A stretch of DNA of 64,000 bases from Clavaria fumosa. Lineage: Eukaryota; Basidiomycota; Agaricomycetes; Agaricales; Clavariaceae. Shown here piece after piece: positions 1 through 12,180 of this stretch. Under the pieces are notes generated by a model. The model was not told the DNA's origin. It ran no database searches and saw nothing but the letters and a program-made list of their open reading frames with translations. A program made the position numbers and the translations under genes. The stretch spans positions 4,816,501 through 4,880,500 of the forward strand of contig OX637795.1 in NCBI GenBank assembly GCA_951802425.1, given 5' to 3'. Positions within the stretch are counted from its first letter, which is position 1, and every line of letters begins with the position of its first letter.

Positions 1-155
1 CCTTGTTCTTACACTTCATCAAACATTTTCGTGACCTTCCAGGACTGAGTATTCTTGATTGTACTCAACAGTTGTTTGGTCTTAGCAAGTTCTCAGGAAT
101 GGTCACCAACAAATTGACTTACTGTGTTATTTATGAGATGGGACAGGCCCTAACA
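1..155 (+). repeat. LTR-A, 3' end (sense orientation)
   Basis: Right end of a dispersed long terminal repeat, finishing in GGACAGGCCCTAACA at 155. The same end, in reverse complement (TGTTAGGGCCTGTCC), starts copies at 1529, 23299 and 30020. The CpG-rich version at 60.9 kb shows that several TG/CA positions here were CG. The repeat is joined directly to reverse-transcriptase sequence, so leader and gag have been deleted. Confidence 0.8.
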
Positions 156-1163
156 GGTGGTTCACTCTGTCTTTGTGTTGACTACCATGGTTTAAACAGG
201 GTGACAATCAAAAACCACTACCCAATCCTGCTAATCAACAATATGCTCGACTGCTTATGGGGTGTGTGGATCTACTTGAAAATTGACAACAATATTTGCA
301 TCAAGGAGGGTGACAAGTGGAAAACTGCTTTCTGCACCTGATATGGCTTCTTCGAGTACTTGGTAATGCCATTCAGGCTAACCAATGCTCCAGCAATGTT
401 CCAGTGGTTTATGAATGACATCTTTGCCAACATGGTCGACTCCTTCATGGTCGTCTACCTCGATGATATCTTGATTTATTCTGACAACATGACAGAGCAT
501 GAGGGTCACATCCACCACATTCTACAGTGGCTCTGCAACAATCAACTTCATGCAAACCTGATGAAATTGAGTTTCCACCTTGATTCCATAGAGTATTTGG
601 GTTTTATTGTTTCTCCTGGTGGAATTTCTATGGACTCTACAAAAATTGATGCCATCTTAACCTGGCCAATGCCTACTAATGTTAAAGAAACACAGTCCTT
701 TTTAGGTTTCATGAATTTCTACTGATGATTCATCCATGGCTACTTGAGAATAACCCAACCACTCAATAACCTTACACAGAAAGGGCTCAGCTTCGACTGG
801 ACAGCAGACTGCCAAGTGGCATTTGACTGCTTAAAGTCAGCATTTACATCTGCTCTGGTCCTCGCACATTATGACCCAGAAAACCCCACTGTTGTAGAGA
901 TGGATGGGTCGGAATATGCCTTAGTGGCAATCCTTTCTCAAATTGACCAGACAACTAACCTTCTCCACCCAATAGCCTTCCACTCACAATCCATGTCCCC
1001 TCTGGAATTAAACTATGACATTTACAATAAAGAACTCATCGCCATCTACAAGGCCTTCTGCCAATGGAGACCCTATTTAGAGGGAGCTCGACATTCAGTA
1101 CTGGTGGTAACAGACCATAACATTTTGCAGTACTTTACAACCTCCAAACAACTTTCTAAATGA
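156..1163 (+). pseudogene. Ty3/gypsy pol fragment (RT + RNase H), inactivated
   Basis: One reading frame encodes a gypsy-type reverse transcriptase followed by RNase H. Visible landmarks are [17 protein letters not shown], the catalytic YLDD box near 450-490 followed by ILIYSDN, YLGFIVSPGG, and RNase H segments VVEMDGSEYALVAILSQ and VVTDHNILQYF. The frame is interrupted by TGA at 339 and by tandem TGA TGA at 723-728. In this family those positions are normally Arg (before YG; FYRRF), so all three stops fit CGA-to-TGA transitions. Gag, protease and integrase are absent. Copying RNA into DNA would be its ancestral role; it cannot act now. Confidence 0.9.
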
Positions 1164-1528
1164 GCACCGCCACGAGTCAACAGAACCACGTGACCATCAT
1201 GTATGGGCCTGCCTCACAGGAGCTCAGCTCCTAGGGAGGAGGTACTATCATGACCCAACACTCCCCGTTATGGGCCGCCCAATGCGTCCTCACACTCGAC
1301 GACCGCTCCTGACTCAATTCCACCACTCAATGATTGCCCCGAACCTACAATCAGCAATTCTGCATGTGGACCATAATTCTGATGGACTCCGCACACTTCA
1401 CTGTTGTTTGGCTGACATTGGGGAAGCTTGAGAATGAGTGGAGTCGGTTTAGGACTTGCAGGGTGGCCTCTAGACGAGCTAGCAAAGGTCCCTTGATGAT
1501 ATTGGACTTTGGGGTTTGGATATGGTGG
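1164..1528. other. Spacer with a retroelement 3'-end-like junction
   Basis: No gene seen. A purine-rich stretch (agggaggaggt, near 1233) is followed by actatcatgaccc, which resembles a polypurine tract followed by an LTR start of the TGTCATGACCC type seen at 18573 and 22204. CpG is commoner here than in the flanks, suggesting a separately inserted piece. Confidence 0.35.
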
Positions 1529-2635
1529 TGTTAGGGCCTGTCCTGTCTCATAAATAGTACCAAAGGTCGACTTGTTGGTGACCGATCCTGGAAACTTGCT
1601 AAGACCAATCAACTGTTGAGCACAGTCGAGGATGCTCGGTCCCGGAAGGTTGTGAGGACATCTGAAAGAGTGTAAGAAAGAGACAATGTTGAGAGAGTCG
1701 CGAGTAGTCATGACGGTGTTGAGAGATGTGTCGGTGAAGGCAATGACTTTGCAAACTGACAAGAGAACCTACAGGGTTTGAAGAATCAGTACCAAGATGA
1801 AGGAAAGGAAATACTTAGAGCACACAAGTTGTATGAGCACAGAGGATGAGTTTAGAAAGAAGTAGAGTGGTCTTGGTGTTGTTGAGGTCACCAAGCAAGA
1901 CAAGACCTATCAATCATGGTGGTTCCAAGCTCAAAGGGCATAATAGCCTCAAGCTTAAACCAATGTGCATCAATATCAAGTCTGCCATACTGTATGTACA
2001 TGTGAGACTTATATACATGTGTACAGAGAGTATGACAGAAAAGGAAAAGTACAGAGGTCACCAGGCAACAGAACTATAGTAGTGCAGGGTATCTTTAGTC
2101 GTATAGTAACTATGCATGTGCTCTACTAAGGTCGCAAGGGGTTAGGAATGCATAGGTAAGGTCGCGAGCATGACCAGTCATGGGTCGCGACCTGGTTAAA
2201 TAATCATATATGTAACTATAACTATGGGGGAGTCTTCGGATCATAACTAGCGTAGTTATAGACTACTGGGGATGAGAAGGAAGGCATATTTGAAAGGAAT
2301 ATACAGCTGACCATTGGTGGTGTGTTTGAGTGTTAAGGTCACAAGGTCATAAGAGTGATCACATGGGTGATGCTAGTGATGCAGGTGACCTTGGGCAGGA
2401 CATCACATGGGTAATGGTCATTGGGGGTTTGAACAGTGAATGCATAGTAGGTGGGCTCGCAAGGAGGTGTGTGAGTATGGTGTTGTGGTTGTGAGGAAGC
2501 CCAGGAGGACTCCAGAAGAAGACAGCAAGTTCCAGAAGTGTGCAGGGTGGTCTGTGAGGTGGTGAGAGGGTGTTGGGAGGTCCATAGATGATGATAGAGT
2601 TGAATTGGGTAGGGAAAAATGGGTGGATCTTGACA
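1529..2635 (-). repeat. LTR-A, near full length (antisense)
   Basis: Starts TGTTAGGGCCTG and ends GGATCTTGACA, the same termini as the solo LTR at 30020-31233. The sense strand is probably minus: in other copies a C-rich run (complement of a polypurine tract) abuts the TGACA end, and a sense copy carries TATA boxes. Flanking 5-mers (ggtgg / aattc) do not match, so no target duplication remains. Confidence 0.85.
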
Positions 2636-3556
2636 AATTCACACTGCAGTAAATTTGGTATTAATGCACACTTTGGCTTAAGCTTGTGACTAAGAATACT
2701 CTTAAGCATTGAACCTATGAGATTCACACATCTGGTCTCATCTGTTGACTCAAAAATACTCTGCTTTTCATCTAAATTGTCCTCCATGCTTGCATATCAT
2801 GCAGGCACAGTAATAAGTGCAATACTAGGAAATGCTGTAGGATTGGGTTATAAAAAGGGTAAAACTACATGAATACCATACAAAAGTTGCTTAAATATTG
2901 TTGAAGGTTGTGCATAAATATTTTTGGAATTTTTGGACATTTTTGAAAATAACCCACCAATGCACCATTGGTGGAATATTGTACAGAAGGATCACCTGAA
3001 AAGGGGGCATTGGTGAAAATTGGGGAATAGGTCATGTGACCTAGTGGATGGGGCCTATGGCTTTACCTGGCAGCTAAGGGTTGAAATTCCCACAATCCTA
3101 TGGCATTCTTGTTTTACAGAAATGGCATAGGATTTAGGGTAAGGAAGAAGCTATGGGCAAGTATTAGAAATCAACAGGTGCATAAGAATATTCTCCATTA
3201 GGTGCACAAAACCCCATGCCAATATCTTAGGTATTAGGCTTGCTATGAATATTTCTTTAGATTTTCCACCAATGCACTATTGGTGGGATATTGTCCCTAT
3301 AGATCATCAACCCATGTGCATCCCCTGCTGATCATCCTTCACCTATATTGTATATTCACATGAATCTGTTCACAGGCTTTATTTATGTCCTCCTAAATCT
3401 TGGGCATATGCGGTTCGCATTAGTGTTGCCACAGCTTGGCTAGCTGTTAGCCAACTTGAGAAGCTGATGCTCTTTTTGGTCAAGCTGAAGCTGTAGCCAA
3501 GCCTGAGCTGCAGCTTGGCTACAGCTTGAGCTGGATCAAGCTGCAGCTAGCTCCCA
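2636..3556. repeat. Non-coding; dispersed repeat shared with 19.09-19.40 kb
   Basis: No gene. About 2690-3010 resembles 19085-19400 (shared aaatactctgctttc and gcatatcatgcag segments). It contains a small palindrome, CCACCAATG/CATTGGTGG, at about 2957-2977, echoed near 3270. Positions 3303-3375 recur in reverse complement at about 28272-28348. The end (3430-3555) is a run of agctt/gctgaagctg-like short repeats. Confidence 0.5.
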
Positions 3557-5022
3557 TGCACATATATGATGTATTTGTTCCCCCCCACCATCTGTAAACA
3601 CAAAATCAACAACTTCACAAGGCCCATTGGGTCCCCAGACCCTGGCCTCTGCATCTGCTTCATTAGTAAGGATGCTTGGACCAGGCTTGGCCCTGATGGG
3701 AGGTTCCAAACCCTTGGCCCCAGTACCCCCTTATCCTCCTCCTCCACCTACAATGCCACCAAGCCCTACACCACTGGCTCAACTACCCTCAGTTCCCATT
3801 CATGGGTCCAGATACACCCCACACCAGTATTACTCCCACTGTCCCCACTCATGACTAATTACTCTGGAGTGCTTCCAGTGCTCCCATTTCCAATACCCAG
3901 TGTTAACCCACCACCTTTGTCATGAGGGTTACAACATCCACTGCTGCCAACCCCAAAATTTCTGCTGCAGTTGCTGCCATGACCCTTTGAGATGCCAGGG
4001 ATTCCACAAGGAATTTCCACTGGCAGCACCCCATGGTGCCCATCAGGAATCCACCTGCTGTTCTGCCACACTACATCTACTACCCAAAGTCCAGTGATGA
4101 CAGCCCCAAACTCAAGGAGCCCAATGTCTTCACAGGTAAGGACTCAACATGCTAACAATGTTCATCTTGCAGAGTGTTACATGGTTTCTGGGGAAGCCAC
4201 AGAAATTCACTACTGATCAGGATCATGTCCCGTTCACCACCTCATACCTCTGAGACCAGGCAAATCCTTGGTGGATGCTGTACATTGTTCAGCAACTGCC
4301 ACCCATGATGCTAACTAGTATTGCACAGCTTAGGCTAGAAGCCAGCTTGGACATGATCCTGATCAGTAGTGAATTTCTGTGGCTTCCCCAGAAACCATGT
4401 AACACTCTGCAAGATGAACATTGTTAGCATGTTGAGTCCTTACCTGTGAAGACATTGGGCTCCTTGAGTTTGGGGCTGTCATCACTGGACTTTGGGTAGT
4501 AGATGTAGTGTGGCAGAACAGCAGGTGGATTCCTGATGGGCACCATGGGGTGCTGCCAGTGGAAATTCCTTGTGGAATCCCTGGCATCTCAAAGGGTCAT
4601 GGCAGCAACTGCAGCAGAAATTTTGGGGTTGGCAGCAGTGGATGTTGTAACCCTCATGACAAAGGTGGTGGGTTAACACTGGGTATTGGAAATGGGAGCA
4701 CTGGAAGCACTCCAGAGTAATTAGTCATGAGTGGGGACAGTGGGAGTAATACTGGTGTGGGGTGTATCTGGACCCATGAATGGGAACTGAGGGTAGTTGA
4801 GCCAGTGGTGTAGGGCTTGGTGGCATTGTAGGTGGAGGAGGAGGATAAGGGGGTACTGGGGCCAAGGGTTTGGAACCTCCCATCAGGGCCAAGCCTGGTC
4901 CAAGCATCCTTACTAATGAAGCAGATGCAGAGGCCAGGGTCTGGGGACCCAATGGGCCTTGTGAAGTTGTTGATTTTGTGTTTACAGATGGTGGGGGGGA
5001 ACAAATACATCATATATGTGCA
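3557..5022. repeat. Large palindrome P1 (674-bp arms, 118-bp spacer)
   Basis: Arms 3557-4230 and 4349-5022 are reverse complements of equal length; conceptual translations of several frames across the two arms are identical, so identity is at or near 100 percent. The spacer is 4231-4348. A related but non-palindromic copy lies at 20364-21165. No transposase ORF is present, and short ORFs inside look non-coding. Transcription across it would give a long hairpin RNA; replication could extrude a cruciform. Both are inference. Confidence 0.95.
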
Positions 5023-6470
5023 ATATTGTCACGGTCAAGTCACGTGACCACATAAGGTCGTGAACATGTGATACACTAATCATGTGACAGGTCCCAATAG
5101 GATGGCACATCAATGTTTGATATGTATGTTATAGGGCTAGTATGATATGCATGCCCACTTGCCCAGAATGTATGCATATCATGTACAAATGATCTATGTA
5201 CACTCACCCAGAATCATATGCATATGATATGTGTACATTCTGTGTGAGTGTACACATATATCACTTGTATATGATATGCATACATTGCATAATGTAAGTA
5301 TCTCATATGCATCTGATAAGCATACATTCTGGGCAAGTGGGCATGCATATAATACATACATATCATTTGTATATGATATAGACATGTTACAGAATGTACA
5401 CATATTGTATGCATCCAATATGCATACATTCTGGGCAAGTGTGCATGCATATCATACACAAATGATATCACCTTGCTCCTGCAAGGACTCTCCTGCACAC
5501 ATTATGTAATTAATATGTGTTGTTCATGTATGCATATTGGATGCATACAATATGTGTACATTCTGTAACATGTCTATATCATATACAAATGATATGTATG
5601 TATTATATGCATGCCCACTCACCCAGAATGTATGCATATCATATGCATATCATATGCATACATTCTGGGTGAGTGGGCATGCATATACATCATTGGAGTA
5701 TATGATATATGCATGCCCACTCACCCAGAATGTACACATATCGTACGCATACAATATGCGTACATTCCTGGCAAGTGGGCATGCATATATATCATTTGTA
5801 TATGATGTACACATGCCCACTCACCCAGAATGCATGCATATCGTATGTGTATGATATGCGTGCATTCCTGGTGAGTGGGCATGCATATACATCATTTGTA
5901 TATGATATATGCATGCCCACTCACCCAGAATGTATGCATACAGTATTGTTCGTGTACAATATCCACACTCTTCCCAGAAGCATGCATTGTATGCGAACAA
6001 TAGCGTACTTCTGGGCAAAGCATATGCGCACACACTCTGCTCAGAATCACGCATATTGTATGCATATGATATGCATACTTCTGGGCAGAGGACATGCACA
6101 CACACTCTGCTCAGAAGTATGTATATTGTTTGCGTATGATATGCATACTTCTGGGTAAAGGACATGCGCACACTGCCATACACTGCTCAGAAGTACACAT
6201 ATCGTACGTGAATGATATGCATACTTCTGAGCAATGTGCACATATCCTCTGCCCAGAAGTATGCATATCGTACGCAAACAATATGCGTACTTCTGGGTAA
6301 AGGACATGCGCACACTGCCATACACTGCTCAGAAGTACACATATCATACACGAATGATATGTGTACTTCTGAGCAATGTGCACATATCCTCTGCCCAGAA
6401 GTACACATATCGTATGCAAACAATATGCATACTTCTGGGCAGTGTATGGCAGTGTGTGCATGTCCTCTAA
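5023..6470. repeat. Array of short hairpin (palindromic) repeats, types I and II
   Basis: Type I (about 5140-5950) has arms of gcatgcccactcacccagaa around a core CATATCGTACGC..GTACGATATG, with small atatcatttgtat spacers. Type II (about 5960-6450) has arms CAGAAGTAYRCATATCGT and mirrored ATATGYRTACTTCTG; unit starts at 6188, 6254, 6330 and 6396 show alternating spacing of 66, 76 and 66 bp. Many core CpGs have become TpG/CpA. No coding content. Most of the first part is duplicated at 21166-22155. Confidence 0.85.
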
Positions 6471-7190
6471 CTGAGAAATGTTCCTGCAAGCTCAAATTCA
6501 ACTTTGCTCAGACTAGTTCCTTGAATTTGAAGCATCTAAAGACCAGTAGGCCCAAGGAGCAGCAAACAGTGAGTGGCTCTGCATCTTAGTTGTACACCAG
6601 GAATATGTTGCATACACTGTTATCCTTTTGTTGTTGTTACTGTTACAATTGAGTCAGCGACAGCTGTTGACACTCCCTTTAAGCCTTAAGTGGATCAACC
6701 ATGGCGTGGCATGGGTTAACTGCTAGTTAATAGATTAAAAAGTCTAAAACTACTACCTGCCTTGGTGTGCCAAGGCATTCAAGGTACAATTCCTTGAGGG
6801 TAAACTGTTGTATTACTACCCTGTTGCCTGACCAGGACCAGATCAGGCAAGACATGGCTAGAGCCATGTACATATCTGTCAGATATGTATAAGCAATTGC
6901 ATGTAGAACCTGAAGAAGTTTGGAAAATGGCATTTGCAACTGCCTTAGGCACCATGTTCTCACATGTGATGCAGATAGGGATTGCAATGCCCTGTGTAAT
7001 GACACAGTGATCAATGAATACAAGAATTCTGATGCTGGGGAACAAACTGATGGCAGCACTAGAAGAGTAGAGTCATTCATAACTGTCAAGAGGATAGATA
7101 ACATGTTTGGTTGGGGTCAAGGAACAATCTGACAGTGGTGACAGTGAAGGTTTCCCTCATGGATGGGGCCATGACATATCTATGCAGAAA
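6471..7190 (+). pseudogene. Second Ty3/gypsy lineage (G2) relic with RT fragment, copy 1
   Basis: Begins ctgagaaatgttcctgc and shares its first ~290 bp with 11587-11888. About 6815-6985 encodes broken RT segments (LPDQDQIRQDMARA, then frame breaks, VEPEEVW, then MFSHVMQIGIA), matching the palm/fingers region of gypsy RTs. It shows TpG/CpA decay. At 6766-6770 the unbroken gtgccaaggcattc is the paralogous empty site of the intact element at 11889. Confidence 0.7.
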
Positions 7191-8877
7191 TCACAACCTA
7201 TGCATCACTCAGCAAATTTACACTCCTCAAATAGTCATGCCATGTGTTAAGATCTGATTCTTTGCTCCAAAGAGGGGTAGGGTAGCGTAGAGGAGACAAA
7301 AAGGTGGCAAAGGCAAAGCCAGAGCAGAGTGGAGTCCAGTCGGAGTCCAGATCAGAGTTGCACAGGAAGCTCTCTTCTACACAAAGGAGAGACTAGAAGG
7401 TTGAAAGGATGGGACTGTGGCCTCAACTTATGGGTTGTGCCACCATGTGTATACATGTCCCAATTTAACCTTGCTGATACTTTGCTTTCCAGGACAAGGA
7501 AGGACAAAGTCCAAAGGGAAATTGCCCAGAGTCTGTCAGAGTCTGCCAGAGTTTTGCAGAACTTGTTGGGACTGTTGAGAACAGTGAGGATGAAGTCCCT
7601 TAATGCATGGACCAAGTGACAAGGACCAGAAATAACATTAATATTTGAACTGAGGATCATGGAGATACATGGGGGCTTATATGCTACTAGGGTAGGGCAT
7701 AGGGCAGACTGTGAAACATGAGTATATCAAACATCTACAGTAATTTCACCTGAGGAGTGGGAAAGCATAGATGTGATACATGTAAGACAAAGAATAAGTT
7801 CCCATGGGTAGTGGGCATTGTTCCATAGGTTGCTAACCATGGACTAGTGCCAGGGAACATGCTAGAAGTAAAGTCCATGTGGTCTGAAGGACTGATATCG
7901 AAGTCCAATGAAAGTCCAGACCAGACTTTCAGAGTTGGAGCAGACCTGGAGCGGAGTTGGAGTGGAGTGGGATCAGAGATCTCAGAGTCAGAGTGGAGAT
8001 GCATCGGAGGTGCATCAGAGGTATTTCAGAGGTGATTAGGTGACTGGATAGGGCTGTGACACCATAACATTGCCATGAAGCCATGGACAATTCTGCTCAA
8101 CCATGAGATTGCTTTGAAGTACCATGAGATCCTCCAGCACAAGAAGAGTTTAAATGTCTCTTTGTAGAAGCATGTTGCCTTCATGCCCAGGTAGATGATG
8201 AGGACAATCATCTGCTCTTGACAGTAGTGAAACTACAACACCTTGAACTTGTCCTTGCAGCAGAGATTCAACTATTATATGTACATGATGCACCATGCAA
8301 TTAACAACCTCCACTGCAAACAGCTGTGATGATGGATATTCAGGCCCAGGAGCACCTGATCCTACTCAGGAGGCAGCAGAGAGTGTGGAAAGTAATCCTG
8401 ATGTCCTGGTTGATGACGATGACCATCTATGTGATGAAATGCTGTGGTTGGCTGTGGTTGTCTGATTGTCTGGAGACTATAACTACATAGATATAGTTTG
8501 ATATTCAATAAGTGGGCAAATCCTGCTCAAAAATATCCAACTTTCATTGAAATGGTTGTGCTCATTGTTGACAATGATGAGCACAAGGCTTTGGACAGTG
8601 AGCAAGGTTAATTGACTACCATGTGACTGTGGGAAGTTGCATCAACAGTGAGCAGGGTTGGTTGAGTGGGCATGTGGCCATGGGAAGTCATGTCAAGCAT
8701 GGGTAGATGATGGGAGGAGGCTGTGGGACATAAATACTCTATTAGTGACTACTACTGAAAAGCCTGGTACCCTGGTAATATTGCTGATACAGGCCCCCTG
8801 GGTTTGTCAGCCTTGTTAGCTTGACAATGGGGGGGCTATGCATCAGCTAGTTAGCTTAGCTAATGCTGCCACCCAGG
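7191..8877. other. No gene recognised
   Basis: Both strands lack long or domain-bearing ORFs. Short G-rich direct repeats (ggagtccag, gagttggagtggag) occur around 7320-7370 and 7890-8035. The composition is CpG-poor like the surrounding repeats. Confidence 0.5.
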
Positions 8878-8977
8878 TGTATTTATATGCCACACTTTGT
8901 GGCTGTGCAGATGTGTGACATGGTAACACTAAATCAACATTACTGTGCACAGCCACAAAGTGTGGCATATAAATACA
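8878..8977. repeat. Small inverted repeat, 32-bp perfect arms
   Basis: Arms 8878-8909 and 8946-8977 are exact reverse complements (tgtatttatatgccac ... gtggcatataaataca) around a 36-bp spacer. It could be a miniature inverted-repeat element or a foldback relic. No clear target duplication flanks it. Confidence 0.85.
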
Positions 8978-10029
8978 GCAACTTGCCTTGCTTCCCCCCC
9001 CCTCCACTTTTTCCCAGCCAATCAACTTTGGGACCTGTAATGGAGTGTGACTAAATAGAATTAAAATAGAAATAGATTAAATATTAATCATTACTGTAAT
9101 ACAGTAATAAGTTTAATGATAATAAATTCACTTTTTTATTCATTTTTTGGATAAGCATTGGCAGTGATGTATTGGATGTCCACATTATATCAGATACACC
9201 AGATTTCCAAAACAGTTCAACAATACATCAAAACTACAGGATGTGGTGCACTATCTGCTGAAATCCCACTGAACAAGGCCATGAGTGGGAGGCCAGCCTT
9301 GAGTCACTGTGCCAGTGAAACCTGGCCATGTTGGTATTGACAACCAGGCCAACATGGCTGATGACTTGGGTTTTGGAGGCACTTGCTGATCCTCATGAGG
9401 GATGTGATCAGTGCAGACACTGCAGGTCTGTTGCATTCATTCTTCTGCCTTACTGGTCAGTCTGAGTTAATGCATTGCAGGGCATGCCCATCTTCATCCA
9501 TGCTGGACCATTTGCCAGCATCACACATGGGAACTCTTCCAGGAGGGCAAGTTGCCAGACTGCATTGCAGAGTGCATCAGAATCATGAGATCAATGAGAC
9601 TGAGAAGGGCAACTTGAGAGAGAGAGTGAAGTGCATGTGAGAAAGCATCAAACAATGACCTTATGGTCATATGGAAGCAAGATGATGCATCTGGGCCACA
9701 AAATGGAGACAGGAGACTATCAGAGGAGATAAGCAATGAAAATTGATCACTGAGCCAACACTTTGAGCAATCTCTTCCTTTCCATTAGAACTGCCACCAA
9801 AGATGGGGCAAGCAGCATGGCAGAATACCCCAGCAGGCCTGGCCACACAAAGGTGGAGGCTGTAAACCTGGATAAGCCAGAGTCAGCCTGAGCCACAAAA
9901 TCCAGGCAACTGAGGTGCCAGAGCATTAGCTGCAGCTGCAGGAGCACCAGGCTCGGGCACACAGGTGGCCAAGGCAGGAGTGCCAGGCAGAAGTGCCAAA
10001 CTTCCACTTCCTGGCCACACCCATGCTAC
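8978..10029. other. No gene recognised
   Basis: An AT-rich patch (9050-9140) with a small palindrome (ttactgtaatacagtaa) is followed by CpG-poor sequence without convincing ORFs. Confidence 0.5.
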
Positions 10030-11420
10030 TGGGAGAGTGAGCTGAGGAACCGCAGGCACAAGACTGTGCAGTGGGGAGCAGCATCTGTGCACCAGAGCTG
10101 AGGGACTGCAGCCACAGGCACAAGTCCACAGAATCAGGGGGGGAGCAGCACCCATGTGTGGGAGCCAAGAGACCACAGCCACAGACTGGGAGCATCCATG
10201 TGTGGGAGCTGAGGGGGCCACAGCCACAGCTGGGCGAAGTGAGGAGCAGCAACCATGCTCCAGAGCTGAGGGACTGCAGCAGCAGCTGGGTGCAAGACCA
10301 GAGAGCAGGAGCAGTATCCAGAGCTAAGGGTCCTCAGCTGCAGCTGGGCACAAGTCAAGAAAGATAGGAAGCAGTGCTGGCTACAGGAGCTGAGGGATTG
10401 CAGCTGCCACTGGGTCCACAGAGAGAGGGCAGCATCTGTGCTTGGGAGCTGAGGGGATGAAGCTGCAGCTGGGCACAAGTCTGCAGAGTGGGGAGCAGCA
10501 TCTGAGTGCAGGAGCTGAGGGAACATAGCTACAGCCAGGCACAAGTCCACACAGAGGGAAGCATCCATGTGTAGGTCCAATGAACAGGGACCAGGGACCA
10601 TACACAGTAGCTGAGGGACTGTGGCCATACTGAGCAAGGGAGCCAAGGGGCCGCAGCAAGGCAAGGCACAGGACCCAAGGGGCCACAGCCAAGGCCAGGC
10701 ACAAGTCCACAGAGCTGAGGTTGGGCACAAGCCCACAGAGTGAGGAGCAGCATCCACATGCAGGAGCTGAGGGAATGTAGCCACAGCTGGGCACAAGTCC
10801 ACAAGCCCACAGAGTGAGGAGCAGCATCCATGTGCAGGAGCCAAGGGAATGTAGCTGCAGCTGGGCACAAGTCCCCAGAGTGGGGAGTGGCATCCACACA
10901 CAGAAACTGGGCCTGCCAACCAGGAGGAACATTGGCAGGCACACACAGTGCCTGCTGGCCAAGAGGGGTCAGCCAGAGACACATGCTATTTGACAGAGCC
11001 ATGTGCAGGACCCAAGGTGCCACAGCCAAGGCTGGGCACAAGGCCACAGAGCTGAGGCTGGGCACAAGGCCACAGAGCCAAGGCTGTGCACAACACTACA
11101 GAGCAGGGTGCAGCATCTGTGCACAGGAGCTGAAGGACCACAGCTATGGCCTGCAAGCCCCCAGGGTGGGGAGCAGCATCTAGCATGAGAGCAGGGCCTG
11201 CTGGCCAGGAGGAACAATGGCAGGCACATGCAGTGCCTGCTGACCAAGAGGGTCAGCTGGAGACACATGTGATGTGATAGAGCCAGGCACAGGGCCTGAG
11301 GGCCACAGCCAAGGCTGGGCACAAGCCCACAGAGGGGGGAGCAGCATCTGTGCACAGGAGCTGAAGGACCACAGCTGTGGCTGAGTGCAAGTCCCCACAG
11401 TGGGGAGCAGGGCCTGCCAG
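10030..11420. repeat. Degenerate ~66-bp minisatellite
   Basis: Repeats of the pattern gcacaagtccacagagtgggg / agcagcatctgtg / caggagctgagggac / cacagccacagctgg, about 66 bp each with indels. Because 66 is divisible by three, several frames stay open for hundreds of codons (up to ~280 on the minus strand). The Cys/Leu/Trp-rich translations are repeat artefacts with no recognisable domain. Confidence 0.85.
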
Positions 11421-11888
11421 CCAGGAGGAATGATGCTAATATCACCCATTTCATTATTGACCTTGAAAACATGATACATCTTGGGCAAGCACCACCACCT
11501 CTTGCCCCTGCATTGAATGCCAGTAAGTTTGAACTTTTGAGACCATTATTACATTTTAGACTCAAACACATCTTAAGCTGCACTGACTGAGAAATGTTCC
11601 TGCAAGCTCAAATTCAACTTTGCTCAGACTAGTTCCTTGAATTTGAAGCATCTAAAGACCAGTAGGCCCGAGGAGCAGCAAACAGTGAGTGGCTCTGCAT
11701 CTTAGTTGTACACCAGGAATATGTTGCATACACTGTTATCCTTTTGTTGTTGTTACTGTTACAATTGAGTCAGTGACAGCTTTTGACACACCTTTAAGCC
11801 TTAAGTGGACCAACTATAGCATGGCATGGGTTAACTGCTAGTTAATAGATTAAAAAGTCTATAACTACTACCTGCCTTGGTGTGCCAA
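11421..11888 (+). repeat. G2 relic copy 2, left half (interrupted by the intact gypsy)
   Basis: After about 165 bp of unrecognised sequence, 11587-11888 repeats 6471-6770 almost exactly. It stops at ..gtgccaa, where the intact element begins, and resumes at 17505. Confidence 0.85.
11884..11888 (+). repeat. Target-site duplication GCCAA (left)
   Basis: GCCAA directly precedes the 5' LTR and recurs at 17505-17509 after the 3' LTR. The uninterrupted paralogue at 6766 has it once. Confidence 0.95.
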
Positions 11889-12179
11889 TGTTAGGATCGC
11901 TTATGTAAGCCATCCCAAAGTGCAGTTGTGGAGAAACTGGGGAGGGTTGTTGGAAGGTCACATGACCTGTGGCTGGGTCGGATTATGTAATCATGTAAGA
12001 TCACATGACCTGGGGCCTGGGCGCATCACGTGATCTGAGGGTCCGAGCGTGGGAAAGTCGGCAAGTGCCGAAGCGTTCGCTATAAGTACTTTCGCTTTTC
12101 CTTTTTTGTACTCTTTTCCCCTTATCTTAGTATTGTCGTCATGACCTTACGCTTAAGTTGTGTGAGACCCAGTCTGATA
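11889..12179 (+). repeat. 5' LTR of intact gypsy element
   Basis: Runs TGTTAGGATCGC ... CAGTCTGATA. Termini are TG..TA rather than the usual TG..CA; the end is fixed by the 3' copy and by the target duplication. It contains an E-box ATCACGTGAT near 12011, a TATA box and the presumed transcript start. Confidence 0.95.
12081..12134 (+). promoter_or_regulatory. LTR promoter: TATA box and putative RNA 5' end
   Basis: tataagta at 12081-12088 is followed by a pyrimidine-rich stretch and then atcttagtatt (12124-12134), 43 bp downstream. The latter is complementary to the primer-binding site, as expected if it is the first part of the RNA. The start site is inferred. Confidence 0.6.
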
Positions 12180-12180
12180 T

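Noticed and set aside
5140..6470. CRISPR array
   Set aside because: Repeats are palindromic over their whole length, spacers are not unique, there are no cas genes, and the context is eukaryotic.
5194..6589. Overlapping ORFs on both strands in the hairpin arrays as genes
   Set aside because: They mirror one another because the repeats are palindromic; compositions are Tyr/His/Met/Cys-rich translations of catatgcat.
10134..11583. Long minus-strand ORFs (up to ~280 codons, Cys/Leu/Trp-rich) as secreted or membrane proteins
   Set aside because: They follow the 66-bp minisatellite exactly, are open in several overlapping frames, and show no domain or intron structure.
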